Part shown: in pieces, positions 55,559 to 64,000 of the stretch
How positions within the stretch are numbered: the stretch's first letter is position 1
Layout of the letters: every line of letters begins with the position of its first letter
Assembly: GCF_002531575.1 (NCBI RefSeq)
Contig: NZ_NWTI01000001.1
Coordinates: forward strand, 455,501-519,500
Source: Bradyrhizobium sp. Y36
GTDB taxonomy: Bacteria; Pseudomonadota; Alphaproteobacteria; Rhizobiales; Xanthobacteraceae
DNA length: 64,000 nt
Direction: 5' to 3'
The notes under the pieces: model-generated
Database searches by the model: none
What the model saw: the letters and a program-made list of their open reading frames with translations, nothing else
Told to the model about the DNA's origin: nothing
Translations under genes and position numbers: made by a program

Positions 55559-56185
55559 ATGTCTGTTCAACGTGCAACATTCACACGTCCGCTGATCGCC
55601 GTCGCGATGGTGGCCGTCTCAACCTACTGCGCCCTCGCCCAGAAAGCGCCGGTGCCGACGCGGGTGCGCGGCACCATCGAAGGCGTCAACGGCGACACGA
55701 TGCAGGTCAAGTCGCGCAGCGGCGAGGACGTCAAGCTGCGCATCGCCCCCGACATTCGTGTGTCCGGCATTACCAGGATCTCGCTCGCCGACATCAAGGT
55801 CGGATCCTTTGTCGGCGCGACCACGGTGCCGGGACCGGACGGCGGCCAGAACGCCGTCGAGGTGCATGTGTTTCCGGAAGATATGCGCGGCACTGGCGAA
55901 GGCTCGCGGCCCTACGACCTGAAGCCGAATTCCAGCATGACCAATGCCACGGTGGCGGACAGCGTCGTCGGCAATGACGGCCATACGCTGCTGGTCAAGT
56001 ACAAGGACGGCGAGAAGAAGGTGTTCGTTGCCGACAACACGCCGGTGGTGACCTTCGTGCCCGGCGACAAATCCGACCTGAAGGCCGGCGCCAAGGTCAT
56101 CGCCTTCATGAAGCAATTGCCGGACGGCTCGTTCGAGACCAACCGCGTCAGCGTCGGCCGCGACGGCCTGACGCCGCCGATGTGA
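55559..56185 (+). CDS. Exported hypothetical protein, tandem paralogue 1
   Basis: A 208-residue protein. Signal peptide MSVQRATFTRPLIAVAMVAV to ALAQK. The mature part has two beta repeats: RVRGTIEGVNGDTMQVKSRS, GEDVKLRIAPDIRVSGITRI, then SMTNATVADSVVGNDGHTLL, VKYKDGEKKVFVADNTPVVT. This alternating beta pattern resembles the small beta-barrel (OB/DUF5666-like) type. It is followed 14 bases later by a clear paralogue. Function unknown, periplasmic. Confidence 0.7.
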   Translation: MSVQRATFTRPLIAVAMVAVSTYCALAQKAPVPTRVRGTIEGVNGDTMQVKSRSGEDVKLRIAPDIRVSGITRISLADIKVGSFVGATTVPGPDGGQNAVEVHVFPEDMRGTGEGSRPYDLKPNSSMTNATVADSVVGNDGHTLLVKYKDGEKKVFVADNTPVVTFVPGDKSDLKAGAKVIAFMKQLPDGSFETNRVSVGRDGLTPPM

Positions 56186-56199
56186 GGGAGGATCGGACC

Positions 56200-56820
56200 A
56201 TGCCGGCATTGAGCTGGATTTCCCGCCTGCTGGTGGTCGCGTTGAGCGCCACCTTCATGCTTTCGGCTTCGGCGCAGCAGGCGCCGACGGTGCGTATCCG
56301 CGGCACCATCGAGAGCGTCGACGGCAACACGCTCGGCATCAAGACGCGCGAAGGCAGCGACGTGAAGGTGCGCATGACCGACAATGTCGCCGTCTTCGCC
56401 GTGGTCAAGACCTCGCTGTCGGAGATCAAGGAGGGCTCTTACATCGGCGTCACGGGTATGCCCGAGCCCGACGGGACCCAGAAGGCAATCGCCGTGCACA
56501 TCTTCCCGGAGAACCAGCGCGGGGCCGCCGAAGGCTTCCGCCCCTGGGATGCCCGCGCCAACTCGACCATGACCAATGCGACCGTGGCGCAGACGGTGAA
56601 GGGCACCGACGGCCAGAACATCACGGTGAAATACAAGGACGGTGAGAAGAAGGTGGTGGTGCCGCCGGACACCCCGATCGTCACCTTCGTCGCAACCGAC
56701 AAATCGGAAGTGAAGCCGGGCGCCAAGCTGATCATCTTCGGCGCGGCGAAGAAGGACGACGGGATGCTGGAGGCGAACCGGGTGAATGTGGGCCGGGACG
56801 GAATTACGCCGCCGATGTGA
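56200..56820 (+). CDS. Exported hypothetical protein, tandem paralogue 2
   Basis: A 206-residue protein starting MPALSWISRLLVVALSATFM with signal peptide to ASAQQ. It parallels the preceding gene throughout: RIRGTIESVDGNTLGIKTRE against RVRGTIEGVNGDTMQVKSRS, VKYKDGEKKVVVPPDTPIVT against VKYKDGEKKVFVADNTPVVT, both ending VGRDGxTPPM. Only 14 bases separate the genes, so they are one transcript. A duplicated periplasmic pair of unknown role. Confidence 0.7.
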   Translation: MPALSWISRLLVVALSATFMLSASAQQAPTVRIRGTIESVDGNTLGIKTREGSDVKVRMTDNVAVFAVVKTSLSEIKEGSYIGVTGMPEPDGTQKAIAVHIFPENQRGAAEGFRPWDARANSTMTNATVAQTVKGTDGQNITVKYKDGEKKVVVPPDTPIVTFVATDKSEVKPGAKLIIFGAAKKDDGMLEANRVNVGRDGITPPM

Positions 56821-56848
56821 GGTGGTGCAAGCCGCCGCAACTCTCGGC

Positions 56849-57014
56849 GTCGTCCCGGACAAGCGCGCCCCTAGGCGCGTGCAGATCCGGGACCCATACC
56901 CCCGGGGGGAGGTTGTTGCGCGAAGCAGGTTACTCCGAGTCCCCGTAACCACGCCTGCCGGTGGTTATGGGTCCCGGATCGGCGCGCGCTTGTGGTGCGC
57001 TTGTCCGGGACGAC
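56849..57014. repeat. Palindromic repeat, family F, composite
   Basis: CGTCCCGGACAAGCGCG, GATCCGGGACCCATA at the left; TATGGGTCCCGGATC, CGCTTGTCCGGGACGAC at the right, with CCATA/TATGG inner arms. It lies between convergent genes. Confidence 0.75.
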
Positions 57015-57045
57015 GGCTGTTGTTGCAGCGGCATCCCGGCATGCA

Positions 57046-58182
57046 TCACATCGCAATGACATGATCGTCGATCTCGTCGATCCGGTTGACGCCGCACAGG
57101 CCCATCGTCGTCAACAGCTCCTTCTGGATGATGTCGATCGCCTTGGCGACGCCGGCCTGGCCGCCGGCGCCGAGGCCATAGGCGTAGGCGCGGCCGATCA
57201 TGCAGGATTTTGCGCCGAGCGCGAGCGCGCGCATCACGTCCTGGCCGGAGCGGATGCCGCCGTCGAACATGATCTCCATCTTCTCGCCGACCGCATCCGC
57301 GATCTCCGGCAGCACCTCGATCGAGGACGGCGCACCGTCGAGCTGACGGCCGCCATGGTTGGAGACGACCAGCGCCTGCGCGCCGGTCTTGGCGGCTTCC
57401 TCGGCGTCCTCGACGTCGAGGATGCCCTTGATGACGAGCTTGCCCGGCCAGATGCTGCGGACCCACTCGACGTCCTTCCAGTTCAGCGAGGTGTCGAACT
57501 GCGACGCGGTCCATTCGGCGAGGCGGTTGAGATCCTCGGTGTTCTTCACATGGCCGGCGATGTTGCCGAAGGTGCGGCGCTTGCCCTGCAGCACGCCGGA
57601 AACCCAGGTCGGCTTGCTGGCGAAATCCAGCAGCTTCGACAGCGACCATTCCGGCGGCACCGTCATGCCGTTCTTGATGTCGGCGTGGCGCTGGCCGATC
57701 ACCTGCAGGTCGACCGTCAGCACCAGCGCGCTGCACTTGGCCGCCATCGCGCGCTGGATCAATTCCTTGATGAAGCCGCGGTCCTTCATCACGTAGAGCT
57801 GGAACCAGAACGGCTTCTCGACATTGGCCGCGATGTCCTCGATCGAGCAGATCGACATGGTCGATTGCGTGAACGGGATGCCCGCCGCTTGCGCGGCGCG
57901 GCAGGCGTGGATCTCGCCGTCGCCATGCTGCATGCCGAGCAGGCCGACGGGTGCGAGCATCAGCGGCATGGTCGAGGGCTCGCCGAGGATCGTGGTCGAG
58001 GTGTCGCGCTTGGAGACGTCGACCAGGATGCGCTGGCGGAACTTGATCGCCTGCATGTCCTCGCGGTTGGCGCGCAGCGTCTCCTCGGCATAGGAGCCGC
58101 GGTCGCAATAGTCGAAGAAGGCCTTCGGCACGCGGCGCTTATGCAGCGCGCGAAGATCGTCGATACAGGTGATATGTTTCAT
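57046..58182 (-). CDS. lldD: FMN-dependent alpha-hydroxy acid dehydrogenase (L-lactate dehydrogenase type)
   Basis: A 378-residue TIM-barrel flavoprotein starting MKHITCIDDLRALHKRRVPK (the longer frame runs through an upstream gap). Family features: FDYCDRGSYAEETLRANRED, MPLMLAPVGLLGMQHGDGEI, WFQLYVMKDRGFIKELIQRA, LVLTVDLQVIGQRHADIKNG, and the FMN/active-site signature ALVVSNHGGRQLDGAPSSIE with the base His. It oxidises L-lactate or a related 2-hydroxy acid and passes electrons to the respiratory chain at the membrane. The specific substrate is not provable from sequence. Confidence 0.93.
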   Translation of the reverse strand: MKHITCIDDLRALHKRRVPKAFFDYCDRGSYAEETLRANREDMQAIKFRQRILVDVSKRDTSTTILGEPSTMPLMLAPVGLLGMQHGDGEIHACRAAQAAGIPFTQSTMSICSIEDIAANVEKPFWFQLYVMKDRGFIKELIQRAMAAKCSALVLTVDLQVIGQRHADIKNGMTVPPEWSLSKLLDFASKPTWVSGVLQGKRRTFGNIAGHVKNTEDLNRLAEWTASQFDTSLNWKDVEWVRSIWPGKLVIKGILDVEDAEEAAKTGAQALVVSNHGGRQLDGAPSSIEVLPEIADAVGEKMEIMFDGGIRSGQDVMRALALGAKSCMIGRAYAYGLGAGGQAGVAKAIDIIQKELLTTMGLCGVNRIDEIDDHVIAM

Positions 58183-58184
58183 GA

Positions 58185-58466
<282 letters not shown>

Positions 58467-58688
58467 GGGCCGGTTCCGCCCGATTCCGGCGTGATCGCAG
58501 GAAATACAATGTTAACAATGCGTTATCGGGACAGCGGCGTCCCGGGTTCCGTAATGATTCATCATATTTTTTGAAGCCAAGTTAGCCGCGCAAGGCTTAT
58601 AAGACCCCAGCAAATCAGGGATGCGGGGCCCGTTCGGGCATCCCGTGGTTGTCGAGGGGATCCCCTGGTTGTTGCGTTGGGGGACGAT

Positions 58689-60032
58689 ATGAGTCGCAAA
58701 TATTTCGGGACGGACGGGATTCGGGGCCGCGCCAACGGACTGATCACGCCGGAGCTCGCGCTCAAGGTCGGCCAGGCCGCAGGCCTTGCGTTCCAGCGCG
58801 GCGACCACCGCCACCGGGTCGTGATCGGCAAGGACACCCGTCTGTCCGGTTACATGATCGAATACGCCATGGTCGCGGGCTTCACCTCGGTCGGCATGGA
58901 CGTGCTGCTGGTCGGCCCGATGCCGACGCCGGCCGTTGCGATGCTGACCAAGTCGATGCGCGCCGACCTTGGCGTGATGATCTCGGCCTCGCACAATCTG
59001 TTCGAGGACAACGGCATCAAGCTGTTCGGCCCGCAGGGCTTCAAGCTTTCCGACGATGTCGAGAGGCAGATCGAGCAACTGCTCGACGAGCCCATCGACA
59101 AGCGTCTCGCGCAGAGCGCAAGCCTGGGGCGCGCCCGCCGTATCGACGGCGTGCATGACCGCTACATCGAATTCGCCAAGCGTACGCTGCCGCGCGACCT
59201 GTCGCTCGACGGCCTGCGCGTCGTGATCGATTGCGCCAACGGCGCCGCCTACAAGGTGGTGCCGGAAGCGCTGTGGGAATTGGGCGCCGACGTGGTGCCG
59301 ATCGGCGTCGAGCCCGACGGCTTCAACATCAACAAGGATTGCGGCTCGACCTCGCCGGAAGCGCTGTCGAAGAAGGTGCGCGAGATGCGCGCCGACATCG
59401 GCATTGCGCTCGACGGCGACGCCGATCGCGTCATCCTGGTCGACGAGCGCGGACATGTCGTCGACGGCGACCAGCTGCTCGCGGTGATCGCGCAGAGCTG
59501 GAAGGAAGACGGCCGGCTGTCGCGTCCCGGCATCGTCGCCACCGTGATGTCCAATCTCGGGCTGGAGCGCTTCCTGAAAGGGCAGGGGCTCGATCTCGTG
59601 CGCACGCCGGTCGGCGACCGCTACGTGCTCGAGCAGATGCTGAACGGCGGCTACAATCTCGGCGGCGAGCAGTCCGGTCACATCATCCTGTCCGACTACG
59701 CCACCACCGGCGACGGCTTTGTGGCTGCATTGCAGGTGCTGGCCGTGGTGCAGAAATCTCGCCGGCCCGTCTCGGAAGTCTGCCACCGCTTCGATCCGCT
59801 GCCGCAGATCCTCAAGAACGTTCGCCACAAGGGCGGCAAGCCGCTCGATAATTCCGACGTCAAGTCGGCCATCTCCGACGGCGAGAAGCGCCTCAACGGC
59901 CACGGCCGCCTCCTGATCCGCTCCTCCGGCACCGAGCCCGTGATCCGCGTGATGGGCGAGGGCGAGGACCGCATCCTTGTCGAGGACGTCGTCGACACCA
60001 TCGTCTCGGCGCTGGGCCAGGCGGCGGCGTAG
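58689..60032 (+). CDS. glmM: Phosphoglucosamine mutase
   Basis: A 447-residue enzyme converting glucosamine-6-phosphate to glucosamine-1-phosphate on the way to UDP-GlcNAc for peptidoglycan and [23 protein letters not shown] is the family start; phosphoserine 101 in [12 protein letters not shown], the Mg site [21 protein letters not shown] and the phosphate-binding end [15 protein letters not shown] follow in order. The length equals the usual 445-450. A family B repeat follows its stop. Confidence 0.97.
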   Translation: MSRKYFGTDGIRGRANGLITPELALKVGQAAGLAFQRGDHRHRVVIGKDTRLSGYMIEYAMVAGFTSVGMDVLLVGPMPTPAVAMLTKSMRADLGVMISASHNLFEDNGIKLFGPQGFKLSDDVERQIEQLLDEPIDKRLAQSASLGRARRIDGVHDRYIEFAKRTLPRDLSLDGLRVVIDCANGAAYKVVPEALWELGADVVPIGVEPDGFNINKDCGSTSPEALSKKVREMRADIGIALDGDADRVILVDERGHVVDGDQLLAVIAQSWKEDGRLSRPGIVATVMSNLGLERFLKGQGLDLVRTPVGDRYVLEQMLNGGYNLGGEQSGHIILSDYATTGDGFVAALQVLAVVQKSRRPVSEVCHRFDPLPQILKNVRHKGGKPLDNSDVKSAISDGEKRLNGHGRLLIRSSGTEPVIRVMGEGEDRILVEDVVDTIVSALGQAAA

Positions 60033-60048
60033 CGGCAACCACAGTATC

Positions 60049-60141
60049 GTAGGGTGCGCAAAGCGAAGCGTGCGCACGGCGTCCGTTGCCGTATCAGACA
60101 GAGCGTGGGCGCGGCGCTTTGCGCCTTTGCCCACCCTGCGA
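60049..60141. repeat. Palindromic intergenic repeat, family B
   Basis: GTAGGGTGCGCAAAGCGAAG ... GCCTTTGCCCACCCTGCGAC with inner TGCGCACGG/GTGGGCGCG arms. This is the most diverged copy and the only family B copy between two genes in the same direction. Confidence 0.75.
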
Positions 60142-60161
60142 CACCTGAGCGAAGCGCGATC

Positions 60162-60244
60162 GTAGCCCGGATGGAGCGCAGCGAAATCCGGGGTTCGCCC
60201 TGCATCAGGGATTCCCGGATTACGCTGCGCTCCATCCGGGCTAC
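60162..60244. repeat. Palindromic intergenic repeat, family A
   Basis: GTAGCCCGGATGGAGCGCAG, CGAAATCCGGGG at the left; CCCGGATTACGCTGCGCTCC, ATCCGGGCTAC at the right. Nearly perfect inverted repeat; partner of 1789-1873. Confidence 0.9.
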
Positions 60245-60330
60245 CCGCTTCGTCGTGAAACCGGGCGAGTGCATCCCAGCCATTTGCGATTGGCGGTGGT
60301 TCCACCGCGGCGAGCATCGTAGGTAAGCAG

Positions 60331-61620
60331 ATGCGGCGGTTCGCCGCGCCGTCCCGGGATGCTGCAGTGAACAAGCCAGTCGTCGTCTCCGATGAAACGC
60401 TGACCGAGCCCGTCGTCGTCAGCGACGTGACGCCCGCTGCGGCCAACAAGGCCGCCGGCCCGGCCTATGTCGTGCTCGCCGGCATCAGCGTCTCGCACTT
60501 CCTCAACGACACCATGCAGTCGCTGATCGCCTCGGTGTACCCGATCCTGAAGGACACCTACGCGCTCGACTTCGCGCAGATCGGCATGATCACGCTGGCC
60601 TTCCAGTTCACGGCCTCGCTGCTGCAGCCGGTGGTCGGGCACTACACCGACAAGAAGGCGCAGCCTTATTCGCTGGCGATCGGCATGGCCTCGACCTTCT
60701 TCGGCCTGCTGCTGCTCAGCGTCGCGCAGCAATACCTCGTCATCCTCGTCGCGGCCGCCTTCGTCGGCCTCGGCTCCGCGGTATTTCATCCGGAATCGGC
60801 GCGCATCGCGCGGCTCGCCTCCGGCGGCCGTTACGGTTTCGCGCAGTCGGTGTTTCAGCTCGGCGGCAGTTTCGGGACCTCGATGGGGCCGGTGCTGGCG
60901 GCGCTGATCGTGGTGCCGTTCGGGCAGGGCAGCATCGCCTGGTTTTCCTCGATCGCGTTCCTGGCCATTCTCATCCTCTGGCGCATCGGCCGCTGGTATG
61001 CGCCGCAGATCAAGGCCAAGAAGACGGCGGCGGTCCAGGCCCATCCCGACGCGCCGAGCTCGCGCCGCGTTGTGCTCGCGCTGCTCGTGTTGGTGGCGCT
61101 GCTGTTCTCCAAGCAGCTCTACGTCTCGAGCCTGTCGAGCTACTACATCTTCTATCTGATCGACCGTTTCGGCGTGTCGACGCAGGCCGCCCAGATCTAT
61201 CTCTTCATCTTCCTTGCGGCGAATGCGGTCGGGGCGTTCTTCGGCGGTCCTCTTGGTGATCGCTTCGGCCGCAAGATCGTGATCTGGATCTCGATCCTGG
61301 GCGCGCTGCCGTTCACGCTGGCGCTGCCCTATGCCGGGCTCGTCGCGAGCGCCGTGCTCAGCGTCGTCATCGGCCTCATCATCTCCTCGACGACGTCGTC
61401 GATCATCGTGTTCGCACAGGAACTGGTGCCGCATCGCTTCGGCATGATCTCGGGCGTGTTCTTCGGCGTCGCCTTCGGCATCGGAGGGCTGGGCGCCGCC
61501 GTGCTCGGCAAGCTCGCCGACCACACCTCGATCGAGTTCGTCTACCAGGTCTGTGCCTATCTGCCGGCGATCGGCCTGCTTGCGGTGTTCCTGCCCAAGC
61601 TGCCGCGGAACGTGCGTTAA
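60331..61620 (+). CDS. fsr: Fosmidomycin-resistance-type MFS transporter
   Basis: Up to 429 residues; the GTG at 60367 (VNKPVVVSDETL) is an alternative start. Twelve hydrophobic helices of the MFS. The N-terminal GISVSHFLNDTMQSLIASVY, PILKDTYALDFAQIGMITLA and VGHYTDKKAQPYSLAIGM match the Fsr branch, as does FHPESARIARLASGGRYGFA; the C-terminal half has the linker-like GPLGDRFGRKIVIW. Fsr proteins export fosmidomycin and perhaps other small phosphonate-like molecules across the inner membrane; the natural substrate here is unknown. Confidence 0.9.
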   Translation: MRRFAAPSRDAAVNKPVVVSDETLTEPVVVSDVTPAAANKAAGPAYVVLAGISVSHFLNDTMQSLIASVYPILKDTYALDFAQIGMITLAFQFTASLLQPVVGHYTDKKAQPYSLAIGMASTFFGLLLLSVAQQYLVILVAAAFVGLGSAVFHPESARIARLASGGRYGFAQSVFQLGGSFGTSMGPVLAALIVVPFGQGSIAWFSSIAFLAILILWRIGRWYAPQIKAKKTAAVQAHPDAPSSRRVVLALLVLVALLFSKQLYVSSLSSYYIFYLIDRFGVSTQAAQIYLFIFLAANAVGAFFGGPLGDRFGRKIVIWISILGALPFTLALPYAGLVASAVLSVVIGLIISSTTSSIIVFAQELVPHRFGMISGVFFGVAFGIGGLGAAVLGKLADHTSIEFVYQVCAYLPAIGLLAVFLPKLPRNVR

Positions 61621-61848
61621 CGTTTCCTCTTTCGTTGCAGCGCACCTTCACACATCGTTAGCAATTGCTGGCGCGCGGCGATGCGTTTTTGCAACGCTTT
61701 CCGTCCGTCCGCGCGAGCAGTCAGAAAAAATCAACCTTAAAAATTAGGGTTAAGTGGCGCTTAAACATTTGGTGCCATCGTCCTCCCCGTGAGTTTCCAG
61801 AACGTGAGGCGCTCGTATTGAGCCTCACCGGCCATAAGGACGAAGCCA

Positions 61849-62667
61849 ATGCGTAGCGTTAAGTCTCTCCTTGCCGCGGGTGCGGCAACCCTGATCTCGT
61901 CGATGGCGTTCGCCGCCGATATGCCGATCGCCCCGCCCCCTCCCATGTACGCGCCGCCCGCTCCGCCCGCCGATTTCGGTGGCTGGTATCTGCGCGGCGA
62001 CATCGGCATCAGCAACCAGAAGGTCAAGCAGCTCAATCCGAGCTTCCTCGATCCCGGCATCAGCATCGCCTCCACGCAGGGCCTCGGCTTCGACTCGGCC
62101 GGCATCTTCGGCCTCGGCGCCGGTTACAAGTTCAACAACTGGTTCCGTGCGGACGTGACCGGTGAATACCGCAGCAACGCCAATCTGCATGGTCTGCAGA
62201 TCATCAATTTCAACGGCGCTCCGGCCTTCACCGACGAGTATCACGGCAGCAAGTCCGAGTGGCTGTTGCTCGCCAACGCCTATGTCGATCTCGGCACCTG
62301 GTGGTGCGTGACGCCGTTCATCGGCGCCGGCGTCGGTACCTCGCGCAACACGATTTCGAACTTCCAGGACATCAACACGCCGAACGGCGGTGTTGCCTAC
62401 GCACCCAGCGCCTCGAAGTGGAACTTCGCCTGGGCCGCGCATGCCGGTCTGGCCTACAAAGTCAATCCGAGCCTCACGCTCGAACTGGCCTATCGCTACG
62501 TGGATCTCGGCGACGGCGTCACCGGCACTCTCACCGACTTCACCGGCGTCAACCGTGGCCGCACCATGCAGTTCAAGGACATCACTTCGCACGACCTGAA
62601 GTTCGGCGTGCGCTGGGATCTCAGCAGCCCGCCGGTCTACGCGCCGCCGCTCGTCACCAAGGGCTGA
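61849..62667 (+). CDS. Outer-membrane beta-barrel protein (Omp25/RopB-like)
   Basis: A 272-residue protein: signal peptide MRSVKSLLAAGAATLISSMA to FAADM, a proline-rich MPIAPPPPMYAPPAPPAD linker, then eight or so amphipathic strands beginning FGGWYLRGDIGISNQ and including AGIFGLGAGYKFNNWFRADV, TPFIGAGVGTS and LTLELAYRYVDLGDG. The end repeats the Pro-rich motif and closes with a lysine-glycine. It belongs to the porin-like OmpA-beta-barrel group abundant in Rhizobiales. A strong terminator follows; AAGGACGAAGCC is the ribosome site. Confidence 0.85.
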   Translation: MRSVKSLLAAGAATLISSMAFAADMPIAPPPPMYAPPAPPADFGGWYLRGDIGISNQKVKQLNPSFLDPGISIASTQGLGFDSAGIFGLGAGYKFNNWFRADVTGEYRSNANLHGLQIINFNGAPAFTDEYHGSKSEWLLLANAYVDLGTWWCVTPFIGAGVGTSRNTISNFQDINTPNGGVAYAPSASKWNFAWAAHAGLAYKVNPSLTLELAYRYVDLGDGVTGTLTDFTGVNRGRTMQFKDITSHDLKFGVRWDLSSPPVYAPPLVTKG

Positions 62668-62695
62668 TCGGCAAGCTGATCGGTTAGGACTTCTT

Positions 62696-62724
62696 AACGG
62701 CGCGGGATCATCCCGCGCCGTTTT
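62696..62724 (+). terminator. Intrinsic terminator after outer-membrane protein gene
   Basis: AACGGCGCGGGA-TCA-TCCCGCGCCGTT followed by TT: a perfect 12-base stem with a short T-run, about 30 bases after the stop. Confidence 0.93.
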
Positions 62725-62835
62725 GCTTTGCGTATTTTTCATGGCGAGCAGCGACGAAGGCGTCTGACGCAACCATTGGTTAAGGTTAACGAGCCATGAT
62801 CACCAGCGAAAGTTCGAGTTCGATGGAGCGTTGCG

Positions 62836-63696
62836 ATGCGTGGGCTTTTGTTGGCGGCGGTGATGTTGGGGACGGTGTCTGCCGCGCACGCGGCTGACAT
62901 GCCGGATCTGCCGATCCTGCGCGGCGGCTTCACCGACGGTCTGTCGAAGTCCTCCGTCAATTGGGATGGCTTCTACGTCGGTGGTCAGTTTGGTTATGCC
63001 ACGACCGAGATGGATTTCAGCCGCGCGCCGAAATCGATGACGGATTTCATGCTGCGCGACAGTATCCTGCAGGCTCCGGTTGGAGGATGGTCGCTGCTGC
63101 CGAAGAACCACGTCCAGACCACGGGGTTCGGTGCCTATGTCGGCCGCAACTGGCAGTTCTATGACGCCGTGATGGGCGTCGAAGCCAACTACAGCTACAT
63201 GAACAACCTCGCGAGCAGCGCGAGCGACTCCATGACGCGAGTGATCCCCGGTGAGACCGCGCCCACGAATCACGTCTATTCCTACACGACGACCCTCGGC
63301 GGAGGCGCCGCGCTGCAGCTCAAGGACTACGCGACCTTCCGCGGCCGAATTGGATGGTCCGGCGGAGACTTCATGCCGTACGCGTTCGGCGGCCTTGCGA
63401 TCGGACGCGCCGATGTGTCGAGGTTCGCGACGGTGTCGTATCTGAAGAACGACGACTTTACGGATCCGAACACCGGTGTCACGAGCCGCACGACCGCTGG
63501 CCCGTTTTCGATGGATCAGACCGAGCGTCGCGTGAACAGCTTCATCTACGGATGGACGGGCGGCATCGGCATCGAATACGCACTGCTCGACTGCGTGATC
63601 CTGCGCGGCGAATGGGAGCACGTCGGCTTCTCGAACGCCAAGAACATCTCCGTCAACCTGAACAATTTCCGCGTCGGCGCCGGCTACAAGTTCTAG
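62836..63696 (+). CDS. Outer-membrane beta-barrel protein
   Basis: A 286-residue protein with signal peptide MRGLLLAAVMLGTVSAAHA followed by ADMPDLPILRG. The strands begin VNWDGFYVGGQFGYATTEMD and include TGFGAYVGRNWQFYDAVMGV, EANYSYMNNLASS, FRGRIGWSGGDFMPYAFGGL and the closing FRVGAGYKF with terminal Phe, the signature that directs barrel assembly. It resembles the upstream outer-membrane protein in architecture but not in the Pro-rich linker. Function unknown, outer membrane. Confidence 0.85.
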   Translation: MRGLLLAAVMLGTVSAAHAADMPDLPILRGGFTDGLSKSSVNWDGFYVGGQFGYATTEMDFSRAPKSMTDFMLRDSILQAPVGGWSLLPKNHVQTTGFGAYVGRNWQFYDAVMGVEANYSYMNNLASSASDSMTRVIPGETAPTNHVYSYTTTLGGGAALQLKDYATFRGRIGWSGGDFMPYAFGGLAIGRADVSRFATVSYLKNDDFTDPNTGVTSRTTAGPFSMDQTERRVNSFIYGWTGGIGIEYALLDCVILRGEWEHVGFSNAKNISVNLNNFRVGAGYKF

Positions 63697-63768
63697 CGCC
63701 GCGTCTGCAGCCGGTTGACACCGCTGCGTCGTCCTGATGCTCTGTCGCTCCACAGCGGGGCGGCAGCG

Positions 63769-64000
63769 ATGAAGATCTACGGCGACGGCAATTCCGGAAA
63801 TTGTCTGAAGGTGAAGTGGGTCTGCGATCATCTCGCATTGCCCTACCAGTGGATCGAGGTCGACACGAGCAAGGGCGAGACGCGCACACCGCAATTCCTC
63901 GCCATGAACGGTGCCGGCCAGGTGCCCACCGTCGCCTTCGACGACGGCCGCACGCTGGCGCAGTCCAATGCCATCATCCGTTATCTCGCCCGCGACAGTG
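63769..64000 (+). CDS. Glutathione S-transferase-family protein, N-terminal part (cut by window edge)
   Basis: The first 77 codons of a GST: MKIYGDGNSGNCLKVKWVCD, then HLALPYQWIEVDTSKGETRT, with cis-Pro in GAGQVPTVAFDDG and the glutathione contact QSNAIIRYLARDS. The N-terminal SGNCLKVKW supplies the candidate catalytic residue. The helical domain lies outside the window. It is the third GST-family gene here. Confidence 0.85.
   Translation, partial: MKIYGDGNSGNCLKVKWVCDHLALPYQWIEVDTSKGETRTPQFLAMNGAGQVPTVAFDDGRTLAQSNAIIRYLARDS

Overview
This 64 kb window looks like the chromosome of a Bradyrhizobium-type alphaproteobacterium (Nitrobacteraceae/Rhizobiales). The signs are high GC with strong third-position bias, rhizobial core genes (ybjN-proC, lgt-midA-pgeF, ubiK-rplY-pth-ychF, an FMN-riboswitch-controlled lumazine synthase), many small exported or single-helix proteins of unknown function, and a dense set of short palindromic intergenic repeats. 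I saw no rRNA, tRNA, CRISPR array, prophage or transposase.

Layout. 1-6.7 kb: small exported proteins, a two-component system with a MarR regulator (minus strand), and divergent ilvE. 6.8-13.1 kb: hisS, two small acyl-CoA/tautomerase-type enzymes, proC and ybjN, FMN riboswitch plus ribH, and prs. 13.3-17.5 kb: a lipoprotein, then the minus-strand run lgt-midA-pgeF and a dienelactone hydrolase. 17.7-22.4 kb: ubiK, rplY, pth, ychF, a DUF4282 protein and two coupled MaoC-like genes. 22.5-28.2 kb: mostly small proteins of unknown function, including pairs of tandem paralogues and several genes under 60 codons.

28.9-32.5 kb is the accessory part of the window. It is an AT-richer island on the minus strand, placed between a truncated copy of a chromosomal repeat and the 3' end of uvrB. 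It carries a nucleotidyltransferase related to CCA-adding/poly(A)-polymerase enzymes, overlapped by a NACHT NTPase gene, then a small remnant resembling the C-terminus of a restriction enzyme and a zinc-ribbon protein. The NTase-NACHT operon is the best candidate for an undescribed (defence) system here.

32.5-44.5 kb: a long uvrB, small zinc-ribbon genes, a LysR regulator, a TauE/SafE permease, GST, a DUF1800-DUF1501 pair with a Tat signal, and a DUF559 nuclease gene flanked by two identical 68-bp repeats and followed by what looks like an internally deleted relative. Then come a heme-monooxygenase-like gene and an aldo/keto reductase. 44.7-64 kb: GNAT, a membrane PAS protein, small membrane proteins, GST, aspartate aminotransferase, DUF992, an EF-G-like GTPase with an altered G3 motif, an XRE regulator with two upstream dyads next to a SulP transporter, aroE, two tandem exported paralogues, an FMN-dependent alpha-hydroxy-acid dehydrogenase, glmM, a Fsr-type MFS exporter, two outer-membrane beta-barrel proteins and the start of another GST.

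Housekeeping calls rest on recognisable motifs read from the translations. Names were assigned from memory of families, with no database search. Starts were chosen from ATG/GTG/TTG plus a purine-rich ribosome site where one is visible.
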